Source: Sporofaciens musculi (GTDB taxonomy: Bacteria > Bacillota > Clostridia > Lachnospirales > Lachnospiraceae). From it: a stretch of DNA of 64,000 nucleotides. Every line of letters starts with the position of its first letter. Position 1 is the first letter of the stretch. This document shows positions 19,857 through 28,050 of the stretch, piece after piece. Below the pieces are notes generated by a model. That model did no database searches, was not told the origin of the DNA, and saw only the letters and a program-made list of their open reading frames with translations. The translations under genes and the position numbers were made by a program. Location: assembly GCF_009830285.1 (NCBI RefSeq), contig NZ_WUQX01000001.1, positions 3,844,501-3,908,500 on the forward strand. Direction: 5' to 3'.

Positions 19857-20045
19857 ATGGAACTGAACTATTTTAGGGACAAACTTTTTGATTTGCTGAA
19901 TGACAGCGAAGGGATGAGGATTGCCGATCTGAACACAGACGAGCGGAACAGCCTGCTCAATGTCAGGACAGAGGACGGGGATGTATTTGAAATCGTATGC
20001 CGGCAGGCAGCGGGGAAGGAGGACGGATGGACGACCGCAAACTGA
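19857..20045 (+). CDS. Small protein upstream of SymE-like gene
   Basis: 62 residues, MELNYFRDKLFDLLNDSEGM, acidic and probably helical, ending ... TEDGDVFEIVCRQ. It overlaps the SymE-like gene by 19 bp. The pairing looks like a two-gene module, possibly antitoxin plus toxin-like protein, but I do not recognise the family. Confidence 0.5.
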   Translation: MELNYFRDKLFDLLNDSEGMRIADLNTDERNSLLNVRTEDGDVFEIVCRQAAGKEDGWTTAN

Positions 20046-20215
20046 CCGTTTATAATGGGCGAGGTGCTTTCAAGAAATCGCCGCCGCAGATTCTTTTACA
20101 GGGAAACTGGCTGGAGCAGGCCGGATTCTCCGCAGGGGATAAAATCACCGTAAAATGCCAGCAGGGGAAGCTTATTATCACAAAAGACGGAACAAGAGCG
20201 GATTCAGTGGGATAA
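20027..20215 (+). CDS. SymE-like toxin-family protein
   Basis: 62 residues starting MDDRKLTVYNGRGAF, then PQILLQGNWLEQAGFSAGDK and ITVKCQQGKLIITKD, the AbrB-like swapped hairpin of the SymE family. SymE is an SOS-controlled toxin in E. coli; here the role is only inferred. The start at 20027 follows GGGGAAGGAGG. Confidence 0.65.
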   Translation: MDDRKLTVYNGRGAFKKSPPQILLQGNWLEQAGFSAGDKITVKCQQGKLIITKDGTRADSVG

Positions 20216-20235
20216 TATCTATTGCAGCTAAATGA

Positions 20236-20300
20236 ATTTTTTGTAAAGTCTATTCCATCAGGAAAGTTATTGCGATATAATGGAGCCAGTGACAAATCGG
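20236..20300 (+). promoter_or_regulatory. Promoter and 5' cassette flank of the APH-like gene
   Basis: TTCCAT (-35-like, 20253-20258), 17 bp, TATAAT (20276-20281), then CCAGT. The same arrangement with matching neighbours occurs before the GNAT gene (TTTCAT and TATAAT at 24107-24135). Confidence 0.5.
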
Positions 20301-20322
20301 AATATGAATGGGAGAAAAATAT

Positions 20323-21105
20323 ATGATTCAAAAAGAAGTTTTACATGGCGGAAGAAGAGGTAAAATATCAAAAGAAGAAGATAAAGTAATTCGCCCAGGA
20401 AATAAATGGACTTCGCATGTACAGTCATTTTTATCGTTTATGCATGAAAACGGGTTTAATAATATTCCTAAACCATATGGAATTAACGAATCTGGAATGG
20501 AAATGGTTTCTTTTGTGGATGGCACTGTTTATAATGACAGTTTACCGAATGAGATTCTAACAGATGAGATTTTGGTTGAAGTGGCAAAATTACTTCGTCG
20601 GTATCATGATATTGGCGAAAAGTATGTTCATCGATTAACGGGAGAAGAAGTTTGGATGCTGCCCAAACAATTACCAGTAGAGGTTATGTGTCATGGGGAT
20701 TTTGCACCTTATAACATAACTTTTGTTGACGGGTGTGTGCATGGGATAATCGATTTTGATACATTACATCCAGGACCAAGAATTTGGGATGTTGCATATG
20801 CAGTATATAGATGGATTCCGTTTGTTTCACCGAAAAATCCTGATTATTATTATAATTTATATGAACAGATTCGTAGATTAAAGTTATTTGCAGACGCCTA
20901 TGATTTAAAGAATAATGAAAGAGAACAGTTGCCCAATATGATAATTCAACGGATAAACAGTCTTGTTGCATATATGAGAAATGAGGCAGATTCTGGAAAT
21001 GAAGATGTTCGGAAAAATATAGAAGATGGACATTTGAATTTGTATTTGGATGATATTCAATATATAAAAGAGTCTCAAAAGAATATACTGGAAGGAATAT
21101 TGTAG
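20323..21105 (+). CDS. Aminoglycoside phosphotransferase-family kinase
   Basis: 260 residues. The catalytic loop CHGDFAPYNITF has Asp129, and the metal-binding IIDFDTLHPGPRIWDVAYAV has Asp144/146. GGAG lies 10 bp before the ATG at 20323. The APH fold inactivates antibiotics by O-phosphorylation, but related kinases act on other substrates and the sequence does not reveal the specificity. It is AT-rich compared with its neighbours and has flanks shared with the GNAT cargo gene, so it was probably acquired as a cassette. Confidence 0.8.
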   Translation: MIQKEVLHGGRRGKISKEEDKVIRPGNKWTSHVQSFLSFMHENGFNNIPKPYGINESGMEMVSFVDGTVYNDSLPNEILTDEILVEVAKLLRRYHDIGEKYVHRLTGEEVWMLPKQLPVEVMCHGDFAPYNITFVDGCVHGIIDFDTLHPGPRIWDVAYAVYRWIPFVSPKNPDYYYNLYEQIRRLKLFADAYDLKNNEREQLPNMIIQRINSLVAYMRNEADSGNEDVRKNIEDGHLNLYLDDIQYIKESQKNILEGIL

Positions 21106-21114
21106 CCTTGTTAG

Positions 21115-21160
21115 CAAACTTCCTGTTTATCGAGCCATGTTCTCAACTAAATACCGCCAG
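21115..21160 (+). repeat. 3' cassette flank after the APH-like gene
   Basis: AAACTTCCTGTTTATCGA and, about 15 nt later, ACTAAATACCGCC recur after the GNAT gene (24920-24975). Confidence 0.6.
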
Positions 21161-21167
21161 CACGAAA

Positions 21168-21211
21168 CCGCTGCTGCATGGAAACATACACAACCATGCA
21201 GCAGCGGTTTT
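21168..21211. terminator. Terminator between APH-like gene and XRE regulator
   Basis: CCGCTGCTGCATGG (21168-21181) pairs perfectly with CCATGCAGCAGCGG (21194-21207), followed by TTTT. It serves the converging genes. Confidence 0.8.
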
Positions 21212-21212
21212 C

Positions 21213-22022
21213 CTATTTCCGTTTCTTCCTCTGGCCGACATAGCTCTTGAAGTATTTGGACTTTTCAAGGATATGCACAAGCTGCCGGAATTCCACATCA
21301 GACAGCTTGTTATAATTGATACCCAGCCGCTTGCAGTAAAGCGCAGCCTGTTTTTCAAGAGGGCTTCCCTTGAAATTTGCAACATCCTCCAAATCCTGTT
21401 TCAATTCTTCGGCAATGGTAGTTGGCGGCGCACTCTCACTGTCAGACTTATGTGCAGCACGAATATCCCGGACGATTACGCTTATATCGTCCTGTATCAT
21501 GTGGCTGAAATATTCGTCATCCTCAATGTGTGCAGCCTGTAAAATCCGCAGGTACGGGTCATCTTCTCCGGGGCGGTGGCGTTCTATAATTTCGTGCCGG
21601 ACAGTATCGACAAGGGAGTTGAGGTTTTGAATCTGCATGGAAGCAATCCCATCCACATAAACCTCAATATCAGCCAAAAACTTTATAAAATCCTTGTGGG
21701 TGGCAAGTTCGCACAGCAGACGGTTGTTAATCCGGCCACTTTTCAGAAGAGCAACCATTTCATCACTCAAATGCAATTCTGTTAAAGGCGTGTTGGCCTG
21801 CTCCCTGTTTTCTGTCCGGCATAGCAGATAATCAATGGACACTCCATAGAAATCCGCCAGCGTGATAAGATTGCCATGATTGATTTCTTTATTGTCCTTA
21901 GATTCATAGCTGGCAAGGGCAGATTTTGAAATCTTTGTCAGTTGTGCCAGTTCTTCCAGATTCAGCCCTTTGTCCTTGCGCAGTTCCCAAAGGCGTTCCT
22001 GTATGGTAGTCGCTCCTTTCAT
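21213..22022 (-). CDS. XRE-family regulator with long C-terminal domain
   Basis: 269 residues. The N-terminal HTH is ERLWELRKDKGLNLEELAQL and TKISKSALASYESKDNKEIN, followed by DFYGVSIDYLLCR. The remaining 190 residues are helical and of unknown function, ending in a basic tail. The start is taken at 22022; upstream in-frame ATGs lack ribosome-binding sites. Probably the master repressor of the element. Confidence 0.75.
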   Translation of the reverse strand: MKGATTIQERLWELRKDKGLNLEELAQLTKISKSALASYESKDNKEINHGNLITLADFYGVSIDYLLCRTENREQANTPLTELHLSDEMVALLKSGRINNRLLCELATHKDFIKFLADIEVYVDGIASMQIQNLNSLVDTVRHEIIERHRPGEDDPYLRILQAAHIEDDEYFSHMIQDDISVIVRDIRAAHKSDSESAPPTTIAEELKQDLEDVANFKGSPLEKQAALYCKRLGINYNKLSDVEFRQLVHILEKSKYFKSYVGQRKKRK

Positions 22023-22552
22023 GGGCGCACGCTCCTTTCTGGCGGCTGCTTCCCTGCCGCTTAACTGGATTATACCATACTTTCCACAATCGTGGAAATT
22101 TCCGATATTTGCCCTTAATTCCTTTTTTGTGGACATACGGCACAAGGCTCAAAAATGTTCTATGATACAGGTAGTTCATCGATGGATTATTCCAATCGAA
22201 TGACCGGCCTGTATGGGATATGCTCCCCGGCGATGTAGCGCAACGACTTCCGGCAGGGAAACGGAGGAACCCTGACCGGAACGAGCGTACCAAGGAGAGC
22301 GAAACGCCGCCAAAGACGGGGGCAGGAACGACAGCAGAGGGAACCGGCAAAAATGAACACCAAAACGATACCGAAACACAACAATATCACAGGGCATAGT
22401 CTGCCCTGTCCGTAATAACAAGGGGGATTTTGGGGCGGCTCTACGGCTGTATTTCCCCTGAAAATCGCCCCGAAACGATACACAAAAAACCACTGTCCGC
22501 CCATTCCGGCTGTTACTGCTGAAACGGGCGGTTTTTCTATGAAGGAGGCACC
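22023..22552. other. 530-bp non-coding region upstream of replication genes
   Basis: No convincing gene. It holds a GGGCA/TGCCC hairpin near 22400 and a GGGGCG/CGCCCC pairing around 22435-22475, then a Shine-Dalgarno before 22553. The position upstream of a replication-initiator gene suggests a promoter or origin; nothing decisive is seen. Confidence 0.4.
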
Positions 22553-22744
22553 ATGCCGAGAATGTCAAAAAAGTTGAAGAAAGAACTTGCTTTCTTCCTG
22601 AATGACCGGGGGCGCAGAAGCCACAATGAACTCTGCCGGAAATGCCAGCATGAATGTAAGCAGAGTTTTCGGGCTGTCATGATCGACTGCCCCCGCTATC
22701 TATCCAAACGAGCCAAAAGGAGGACACCACCCAATGAATTATGA
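22553..22744 (+). CDS. Small cysteine-containing basic protein
   Basis: 63 residues with three to four cysteines (ELCRKCQHECKQ, later IDCPRYLS) and many Lys/Arg. GAAGGAGG lies before the ATG. It overlaps the next gene by 11 bp. No family recognised; nucleic-acid binding is possible. Confidence 0.55.
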   Translation: MPRMSKKLKKELAFFLNDRGRRSHNELCRKCQHECKQSFRAVMIDCPRYLSKRAKRRTPPNEL

Positions 22745-23069
22745 ATTTATGATAGCCAGTACACCCCTGCCGCCCTGTATGCCGCTCCCAAAGGCAATGC
22801 TCCGGCTTCCGGTCAGCAATACAGCAAAGGTCATGTATGCCCGCCTGCTGGATGAAATCCTGACAAAAGGAACCGAGGACAGCAACGGGATTCTGTTCAT
22901 CCGCTTCCCCGTCATGGAGATAGCGGCGGCACTCTCCCGAAGCCCCCAGACCTGCAAGCGTTCCCTGAACGAGCTGGAACAGGCCGGGATGATTATGCGT
23001 GTCCGTCAGGGAATCGGGGAGGTCAGCCACATCTATATCCTGCTCCCCAGGGGAGGACGCTGCCCATGA
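22734..23069 (+). CDS. Replication-initiator-type winged-helix protein
   Basis: 111 residues. PLPKAMLRLPVSNTAKVMYA and SRSPQTCKRSLNELEQAGMI match the N-terminal helix-turn-helix of replication initiator A proteins, with no C-terminal domain. It overlaps both neighbours by a few bases in a tightly coupled operon. Confidence 0.65.
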   Translation: MNYEFMIASTPLPPCMPLPKAMLRLPVSNTAKVMYARLLDEILTKGTEDSNGILFIRFPVMEIAAALSRSPQTCKRSLNELEQAGMIMRVRQGIGEVSHIYILLPRGGRCP

Positions 23070-23360
23070 ATGAGAAGCTGGAAAAACTGAACCATGAGAT
23101 TGAAAAGACCGAAGCCAGACTGCGGCGGGCGCAGCATAAAGAAAAAAATGCTGGAACACCAGATAAAGACCCTGAACCGGAAGGAACGGACGCACCGGCT
23201 ATGCACCAGAGGGGCAATGCTGGAAAGCCATCTCCCCCACCCGGAATCCGTGACGGACGGGCAGGTCAGCACCATCTTAAAAGTCCTGTTCTGCCGGAGC
23301 GACACCAAACGTCTTGTGGAACAGGTTCTTGCAGAAAACCGGAAGGAGGACGCAGAGTGA
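23066..23360 (+). pseudogene. DUF3847-like protein, frameshifted
   Basis: EKLEKLNHEIEKTEARLRRA in one frame continues as MLEHQIKTLNRKERTHRLCT and LFCRSDTKRLVEQVL in the next. A run of seven A at 23142-23148, where six would keep the frame, separates them. DUF3847 proteins are short coiled-coil proteins of mobilizable elements. The stop overlaps the next gene's GTG. Confidence 0.75.
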
Positions 23361-23872
23361 AATTTTCAAAAAGTGAACTGGACATCATCTATCAATATGC
23401 CGCACCGACCAAGGCGGAAACCCTTGCGGGCATGAAGGAAATCGTGCCGGTAATAAAAGATATATTGACAAAGGCAATCGTGGAGAACGCCGTCCGAAAA
23501 CTGGAACGGATACCGGAGCCGGAGTGCAGCCAGTTTATCGCCGCCACAAAAGCACGGTTCCTTGCAGAGCGTGACAATTCCATACGCCAGCGACTTGCGG
23601 CAGCAAAGTTGCAGGAGCCAATCATGCAGGGGCATGACCTGTCAGGAAAAGAACGGTTCCACCCGGAAACCCGCCATATGATTACGTTGGAAGTACAGAA
23701 GGATTGTTTTGTTGGCTTTAAGGGGGAGCGGTTCCGTTTCTATCTCTCTGATGGGGGCTACCGCAACGCAAAGCACAGCGAACAGGATGGGGAAATCAAG
23801 ATAAAAAGCCATGCAGCCGTTGTTGCCGGGAAGTTATATCCTGATAAGAAACCCAGACAGCAGGAGCGGTAA
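23357..23872 (+). CDS. Transposon-transfer-assisting-type protein (TTRAP-like)
   Basis: 171 residues from GTG 23357, which overlaps the preceding stop (GTGA) and follows GGAAGGAGG. The N-terminal KFSKSELDIIYQYAAPTKAE resembles the TTRAP family of conjugative elements; the C-terminal third (MITLEVQKDCFVGFKGERFR) is of unknown type. Upstream in-frame codons belong to the frameshifted DUF3847 gene and should not be counted. Confidence 0.55.
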   Translation: MKFSKSELDIIYQYAAPTKAETLAGMKEIVPVIKDILTKAIVENAVRKLERIPEPECSQFIAATKARFLAERDNSIRQRLAAAKLQEPIMQGHDLSGKERFHPETRHMITLEVQKDCFVGFKGERFRFYLSDGGYRNAKHSEQDGEIKIKSHAAVVAGKLYPDKKPRQQER

Positions 23873-23915
23873 AAATGCCAGAAAAACGGAAACCCGGAAA
23901 ATCCCCCTCTGAAAG

Positions 23916-24000
23916 AGGGCGCAATTATACACCACTTGGGGAAGTGGTGCATTGCGCCCTGCCGGGGGCGTCCTGCGGACAGCGGATGATTTCCGTAGAT
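23916..24000. other. oriT: Candidate oriT of the MobQ relaxase
   Basis: A long hairpin, AGGGCGCAAT-tata-CACCACTT-gggg-AAGTGGTG-c-ATTGCGCCCT (23916-23960), ends in TGCGCCCT, the nick-region core known from RSF1010/pIP501-type MobQ origins, directly after an inverted repeat as in those plasmids. It lies upstream of the MobQ gene, separated from it only by the GNAT cassette. An overlapping 70-codon ORF is probably spurious. Confidence 0.5.
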
Positions 24001-24021
24001 TTCCAATCTACTCCAATCATC

Positions 24022-24080
24022 ACAGGGGAAGCTACCCTTCCCCTGCGCTGGCTTTGCCAGCTACCCCTTTGTGGGCTTGC
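24022..24080 (+). repeat. Two-hairpin repeat, second copy
   Basis: Nearly identical to 18059-18118. The AGGGGAAG/CTTCCCCT stem is kept; the second stem is GCTGGC/GCCAGC here against GCTGCC/GGCAGC there, so paired bases change together. Confidence 0.65.
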
Positions 24081-24165
24081 CACCTGAAAATCTTACAGAG
24101 AACCTATTTCATTTAGCAAGTTAAAGCTGTATAATAGTACCAGTTTTGTTTGGGAGGTTGTAGGA

Positions 24166-24921
24166 ATGAATATGAAAATGATTATTAAGAAGAAAATGGA
24201 AGAATTATTATCAAAGGAATTTTATTGCAGTCCGAACGAACTAAATGGAAAATCAACGGTGTATACTGTTAACTTCAATGCAAAACAACCATATATTAAA
24301 ATACTAGCCTATAGAAATTGTATTGTGGTTTGTACATCAGAGAATTTGCATTATAAAGTTCGAGAACTTTTACAAAGCAAGAATAGAGATGAAATATTTG
24401 AACTTCCTTTGGTTTATGGGCAGACAATACATTATGTTCCTAATGACAATTATTCAGAAGATGTATTGATTTCATCGAATTGTGAGTGCGAGTATCTTTT
24501 TGGCAGAGATATTTTATCCCTTACGGGCTTGACTGGTTTTGAAAATTCCTTAGCATATGATGAAAATGGTTCTACATCAACAAAAGGTGTTTATATTGCA
24601 AAGGACAATAATAAAATTATTGGAGTAGCAGGTGCCGCAGAATCATCAACAGATGGTGTATGGGAAATAGGTATAGATGTTATGGAAGAATATAGAAATG
24701 CCAAATTGGGAACGTATTTAGTGAGGGGATTGACAAAAGAATTACTGGCACGAAATATTATTCCATTCTATTCTGCTTCTATAACGAATATTGGTTCGCA
24801 GATGGTAGCAAGTAGATGTGACTATATACCGTTATGGGTTGATACATTTGGAACTATTCTTGATGGGAGTTCAGTATACAATGATATGGTTGAAGGTTTA
24901 TCATTGGAATTTGCTGAATGA
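24166..24921 (+). CDS. GNAT-family acetyltransferase
   Basis: 251 residues. The C-terminal half carries a GNAT core: GVYIAKDNNKIIGVAGAAES, WEIGIDVMEEYRNAKLGTYL and VRGLTKELL, with acetyl-CoA-loop spacing. The N-terminal 100 residues are unfamiliar. TGGGAGG lies before the ATG. Low GC and shared flanks with the APH-like gene mark it as acquired cargo. The substrate is unknown; antibiotic or small-molecule acetylation is possible. Confidence 0.7.
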   Translation: MNMKMIIKKKMEELLSKEFYCSPNELNGKSTVYTVNFNAKQPYIKILAYRNCIVVCTSENLHYKVRELLQSKNRDEIFELPLVYGQTIHYVPNDNYSEDVLISSNCECEYLFGRDILSLTGLTGFENSLAYDENGSTSTKGVYIAKDNNKIIGVAGAAESSTDGVWEIGIDVMEEYRNAKLGTYLVRGLTKELLARNIIPFYSASITNIGSQMVASRCDYIPLWVDTFGTILDGSSVYNDMVEGLSLEFAE

Positions 24922-25028
24922 AAACTTCCTGTTTGTCGAACTGACAATCCATCAAAAAACTAAATACTTGCCGCTATCCAACGGCACACCCAAGCAGGAA
25001 ACTGAAAAAGTTATCCTGCTCTTTTTTT
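24920..25028 (+). repeat. 3' cassette flank after GNAT gene, with terminator
   Basis: AAACTTCCTGTTTGTCGAAC and ACTAAATAC (24959-24967) match the sequence after the APH-like gene. A hairpin AGCAGGA (24993-24999) / TCCTGCT (25014-25020) with seven T follows. Confidence 0.6.
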
Positions 25029-25060
25029 GCCCGGAATCCGGGAGAAAGGAGGGCGCACAC

Positions 25061-26179
25061 TTGCCATGCCCGCACTGTAAAATCACCATCATCAAGCGGA
25101 GCAACAATGAATCCGCTGTTTCTGCCGCCGCCTACCAGAGCGGCGAGAAGCTGTTCTCTGAATACGACCAAGAGCAGAAATATTATCCCTACAAGAATGA
25201 AGTCACCCACAAGGAAATCCTGCTCCCACCCCATGCGCCGCCAGAGTTTGCAGACCGCAATACCTTATGGAACTCTGCCGAAGCGCAGGAAAAACAATGG
25301 AACTCCCAGCTTGCCCGGAGGTTCGTGCTTGCCATTCCGAGGGAAATCCCGCCGGAACAGTATGCCGGCCTTATCCGTGACTACTGCCGGGAGTTTTTTG
25401 TTTCCAAAGGCATGATAGCCGATTTTGCCATCCATGACAAAGGGGACGGGAACCCCCACGCCCATATCCTGCTCACCATGCGGGCGATGGACGAAAAAGG
25501 GAAATGGCTCCCCAAGAGCCGAAAAGTATATGACCTTGATGAGAATGGGGAACGCATCCGGCTCCCGTCCGGCAGATGGAAAAGCCACAAGGAGAACACC
25601 GTAGATTGGAACGACCGGAAATACGCTGAAATCTGGCGGCAGGGATGGGCGGACACGGCCAACCGCTATCTGGAAGCCAACAGCCGCCCGGAACGGCTTG
25701 ACCTGCGCTCCTATGCCCGACAGGGGATTGATAAAATCCCCACCGTCCACATGGGGCCTGCCGTCTGTCAGATGGAGAAGAAGGGAATCCAGACCAACAT
25801 CGGCAACCTGAACCGGGACATCAAATCCGCCAACTCCCTCATGCAGTCCATCCGCCAGATGGTGCGCCACTTAAAAGGCTGGATTGCCGATTTAAAAGAG
25901 AAAAAAGCCGCTCTGATGGAAGCATTGGAGCAGACGAAGGAACCGACCATACCGGAGCTGCTCTCACAGTATTTAGAACTGCGGAGCGGACAGCGTGCCG
26001 ACTGGACTTCCAGAGGGAAGCTCAAAGGCACAGTTGCCGACTTCAACAAGGTACAGGCGGCAATGGATTTTCTGCGGAAAAAAGGAATCTCCACCGTGGA
26101 GAGCCTTGACACCCGGCTGGACGAAATCAGCCAGACCGCCGTTTCTGTCATGGAGGGCGTGAAAAAAAGCGAGAAGTGG
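25061..26179 (+). pseudogene. MobQ relaxase (MobA/MobL), 5' part
   Basis: About 373 residues. The start is TTG 25061, placed 8 bp after AAAGGAGGG. NNESAVSAAAYQSGEKL is motif I and AIHDKGDGNPHAHILLTMR the histidine motif III. The catalytic domain is complete; a coiled coil follows and is broken by an IS3-family insertion at 26180. The missing C-terminus is at 27441-27925. The truncated product could still nick DNA. Confidence 0.85.
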
Positions 26180-26255
26180 TGTTAGTATATAAGTGTGGAC
26201 AGGAAAAGTTGAACAACCTATACTATCAAGTGAAAAAGCAAAGGAGATGTTTTAC

Positions 26256-26533
26256 ATGGCGAAAAACCAGAAATCTTACACTCCGGAATTCAAGCAGCAG
26301 ATCGTGGATCTGTATAATGCCGGAGGAACCTCGTATCCGCAACTGGAGCGTGAATATGGCGTAAATCGAAGCACACTCAGCAACTGGGTAAAACAGCTCT
26401 CCCCATCAAAGTATCCGGGGAGGAGACGGTCACCCTTAAGGAGTATAAGGCTCTCCAGAAAGAAATCCAACGCCTTAAGATTGAGAATGAAATATTAAAA
26501 AAAGCGACCGCCATATTCGCGAAAGAACAATAG
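26256..26533 (+). pseudogene. IS3-family OrfA, one-base deletion
   Basis: The helix-turn-helix part is SYTPEFKQQIVDLYNAGGTS to TLSNWVKQLS. After the CCCC at about 26401, the continuation VSGEETVTLKEYKALQKEIQ with the leucine zipper lies one frame away, so one C is missing. The intact frame would end at TAG 26531, overlapping orfB. Confidence 0.75.
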
Positions 26534-27408
26534 CCGAGATTGTTTCCTTTATCCAGAACAACTTAACCCGCTACTGTGTATCTCAGCTTTGCAGCGCTCT
26601 GAAATTCCCAAGGAGTACCTATTACAAGGCTCTGGTTTGTGTACCCTCAAATAAGCAGAAGGCATATGCGGAATTCGGCAGGAAAGTGAAACAGGCATAT
26701 GATGACTCAAAACAAAGGTATGGGGCTGTCAAAATATGCCGTGTGCTGAATGATAATGGTACACCTTGCAGCGTCAAGAGGGTGCAGAGGCATATGGCAG
26801 AGCAGGGACTGCGCTCTATCGTAGTAAAGAAGTACAATCATCATGCCAACCATGGCAGCATCCCGGAGGATAAGAAAAATATCCTGAGGCGTGATTTTGG
26901 GACGGAGACCATCAACCAGAAATGGTGTACGGATATCACTTACATCCATGTACAGAAAGAAGGATGGACCTATCTGGCTTCTGTCATGGATCTGTGCAGC
27001 CGAAAGATTATAGGGTATGCCTATGGCACATCTATGACGGCGGAACTGGCGGTTAAAGCGGTAGAAAACGCATGCCTGAATGTCAGGGATACCGAGGGGA
27101 TCATCCTTCATAGTGATCTTGGAAGTCAGTATACGAGCCAGGCATTTGAAGACTGCCTGGGCAGTAAAGGAATCCTGCATTCATTTAGTCGTAAGGGAAA
27201 TCCATACGATAATGCCTGTATGGAATCTTTCCATTCCGTACTGAAAAAGGAAGAAATCTATCTTCATACTTACCAGGATTTAAGGGAAGCTCGCAGAGCA
27301 ATCTTTAAATACATAGAGGGCTGGTATAACCGTAAACGGATCCATAGCTCTATCGGTTATCTGACACCACAGCAAAAGGAGGATGAGGAACTCAAAAAAG
27401 CAGCATAA
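26521..27408 (+). CDS. IS3-family OrfB transposase
   Basis: The frame is open from about 26521 (ERTIAEIVSFIQ). HTH_21-type LNDNGTPCSVKRVQRHM is followed by the DDE core: WCTDITYIHV, LHSDLGSQYTSQAFED and NPYDNACMESFHSVLKKE. It is normally made as an OrfAB fusion through a -1 frameshift; the AAAAAAAG tract near 26497-26504 is a candidate slip site. Start codon uncertain. Confidence 0.85.
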   Translation, partial: ERTIAEIVSFIQNNLTRYCVSQLCSALKFPRSTYYKALVCVPSNKQKAYAEFGRKVKQAYDDSKQRYGAVKICRVLNDNGTPCSVKRVQRHMAEQGLRSIVVKKYNHHANHGSIPEDKKNILRRDFGTETINQKWCTDITYIHVQKEGWTYLASVMDLCSRKIIGYAYGTSMTAELAVKAVENACLNVRDTEGIILHSDLGSQYTSQAFEDCLGSKGILHSFSRKGNPYDNACMESFHSVLKKEEIYLHTYQDLREARRAIFKYIEGWYNRKRIHSSIGYLTPQQKEDEELKKAA

Positions 27409-27440
27409 TCTTTCAACTTTTTTTGTCTAAAGTATTGACA

Positions 27441-27925
27441 TAGATCCAAAGCGTATCAAAGCCATCGACACCATGCTGTCCTACATTGACAAATACGAAG
27501 CCAACAAGCCAGTCCATAAGGAGTACGCCGCCATCGGCTGGAAGAAGAAAAAGGAGCAGTTTGCGGAGAGCCACCGGGAGGAACTGGACGCTTACAATGC
27601 CGCCATCCGGTATTTGAAAGCCAACCTGAAAGGCAACTCTTACTCCCGCAAAGATTTGGAATCCGAACGGGAACAGCTTGCTTCTGCCCTGCCGGAACAG
27701 GGGGAGGAGCTGGAAGCGGTTCAGGCAGATGTAAAAGTGCTGCGGGATGTGCGCCGCTGGCTCAATCAGGTATTGCCGTCCGAGCAGTACCGCCAGACCG
27801 CCGAGCCGGGGAAGAAACCGTCCGTACAGGGGAACCTGAAAGGGCGGCAGGAACGCATCCGGCAGGAGCAGGCAGAGAAACGCCAGCCACCCCGGACACA
27901 GAAACAACAGAATATGGAACTTTAA
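27441..27925 (+). pseudogene. MobQ relaxase, 3' part
   Basis: About 160 residues in frame, DPKRIKAIDTMLSYIDKYEA, AIGWKKKKEQFAESHREEL and a basic tail ending RTQKQQNMEL. This is the usual C-terminus of MobA/MobL relaxases of these elements, separated from 25061-26179 by the IS. Confidence 0.8.
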
Positions 27926-28050
27926 ACAGGCACTTGTTTTGTGATTGGAAATCGCTGGCAGGTGCTTTTTCATTTTAAACAAGATGGATTTACAGACAAC
28001 GTGAACGACATTGTGTCGCTCACGTTGGGATTATCAGGAGGAAACGCCTA

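Larger units (their letters stand above)
26180..27440 (+). mobile_element. IS3-family insertion sequence, 1261 bp
   Basis: Ends TGTTAGTATATAAG and CTAAAGTATTGACA are imperfect inverted repeats, extended by AAAAGTTGAA / TTCAACTTTT. It carries orfA and orfB and splits the MobQ relaxase. No clear target-site duplication is visible at these borders, so they may be off by a few bases. Confidence 0.75.

Noticed and set aside
23875..24087. 70-codon ORF starting MPEKRKPGKSPSERG
   Set aside because: It overlaps a long hairpin (candidate oriT) and the family C repeat; no Shine-Dalgarno. Probably chance coding.
24818..25060. Extension of the MobQ relaxase to an ATG inside the GNAT gene
   Set aside because: The TTG at 25061 has an excellent Shine-Dalgarno and the homologous N-terminus starts there; the upstream frame overlaps another gene.
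26176..27445. Target-site duplication of the inner IS3 element
   Set aside because: The bases flanking the assigned ends (GTGG and TAGA) do not match; not claimed.
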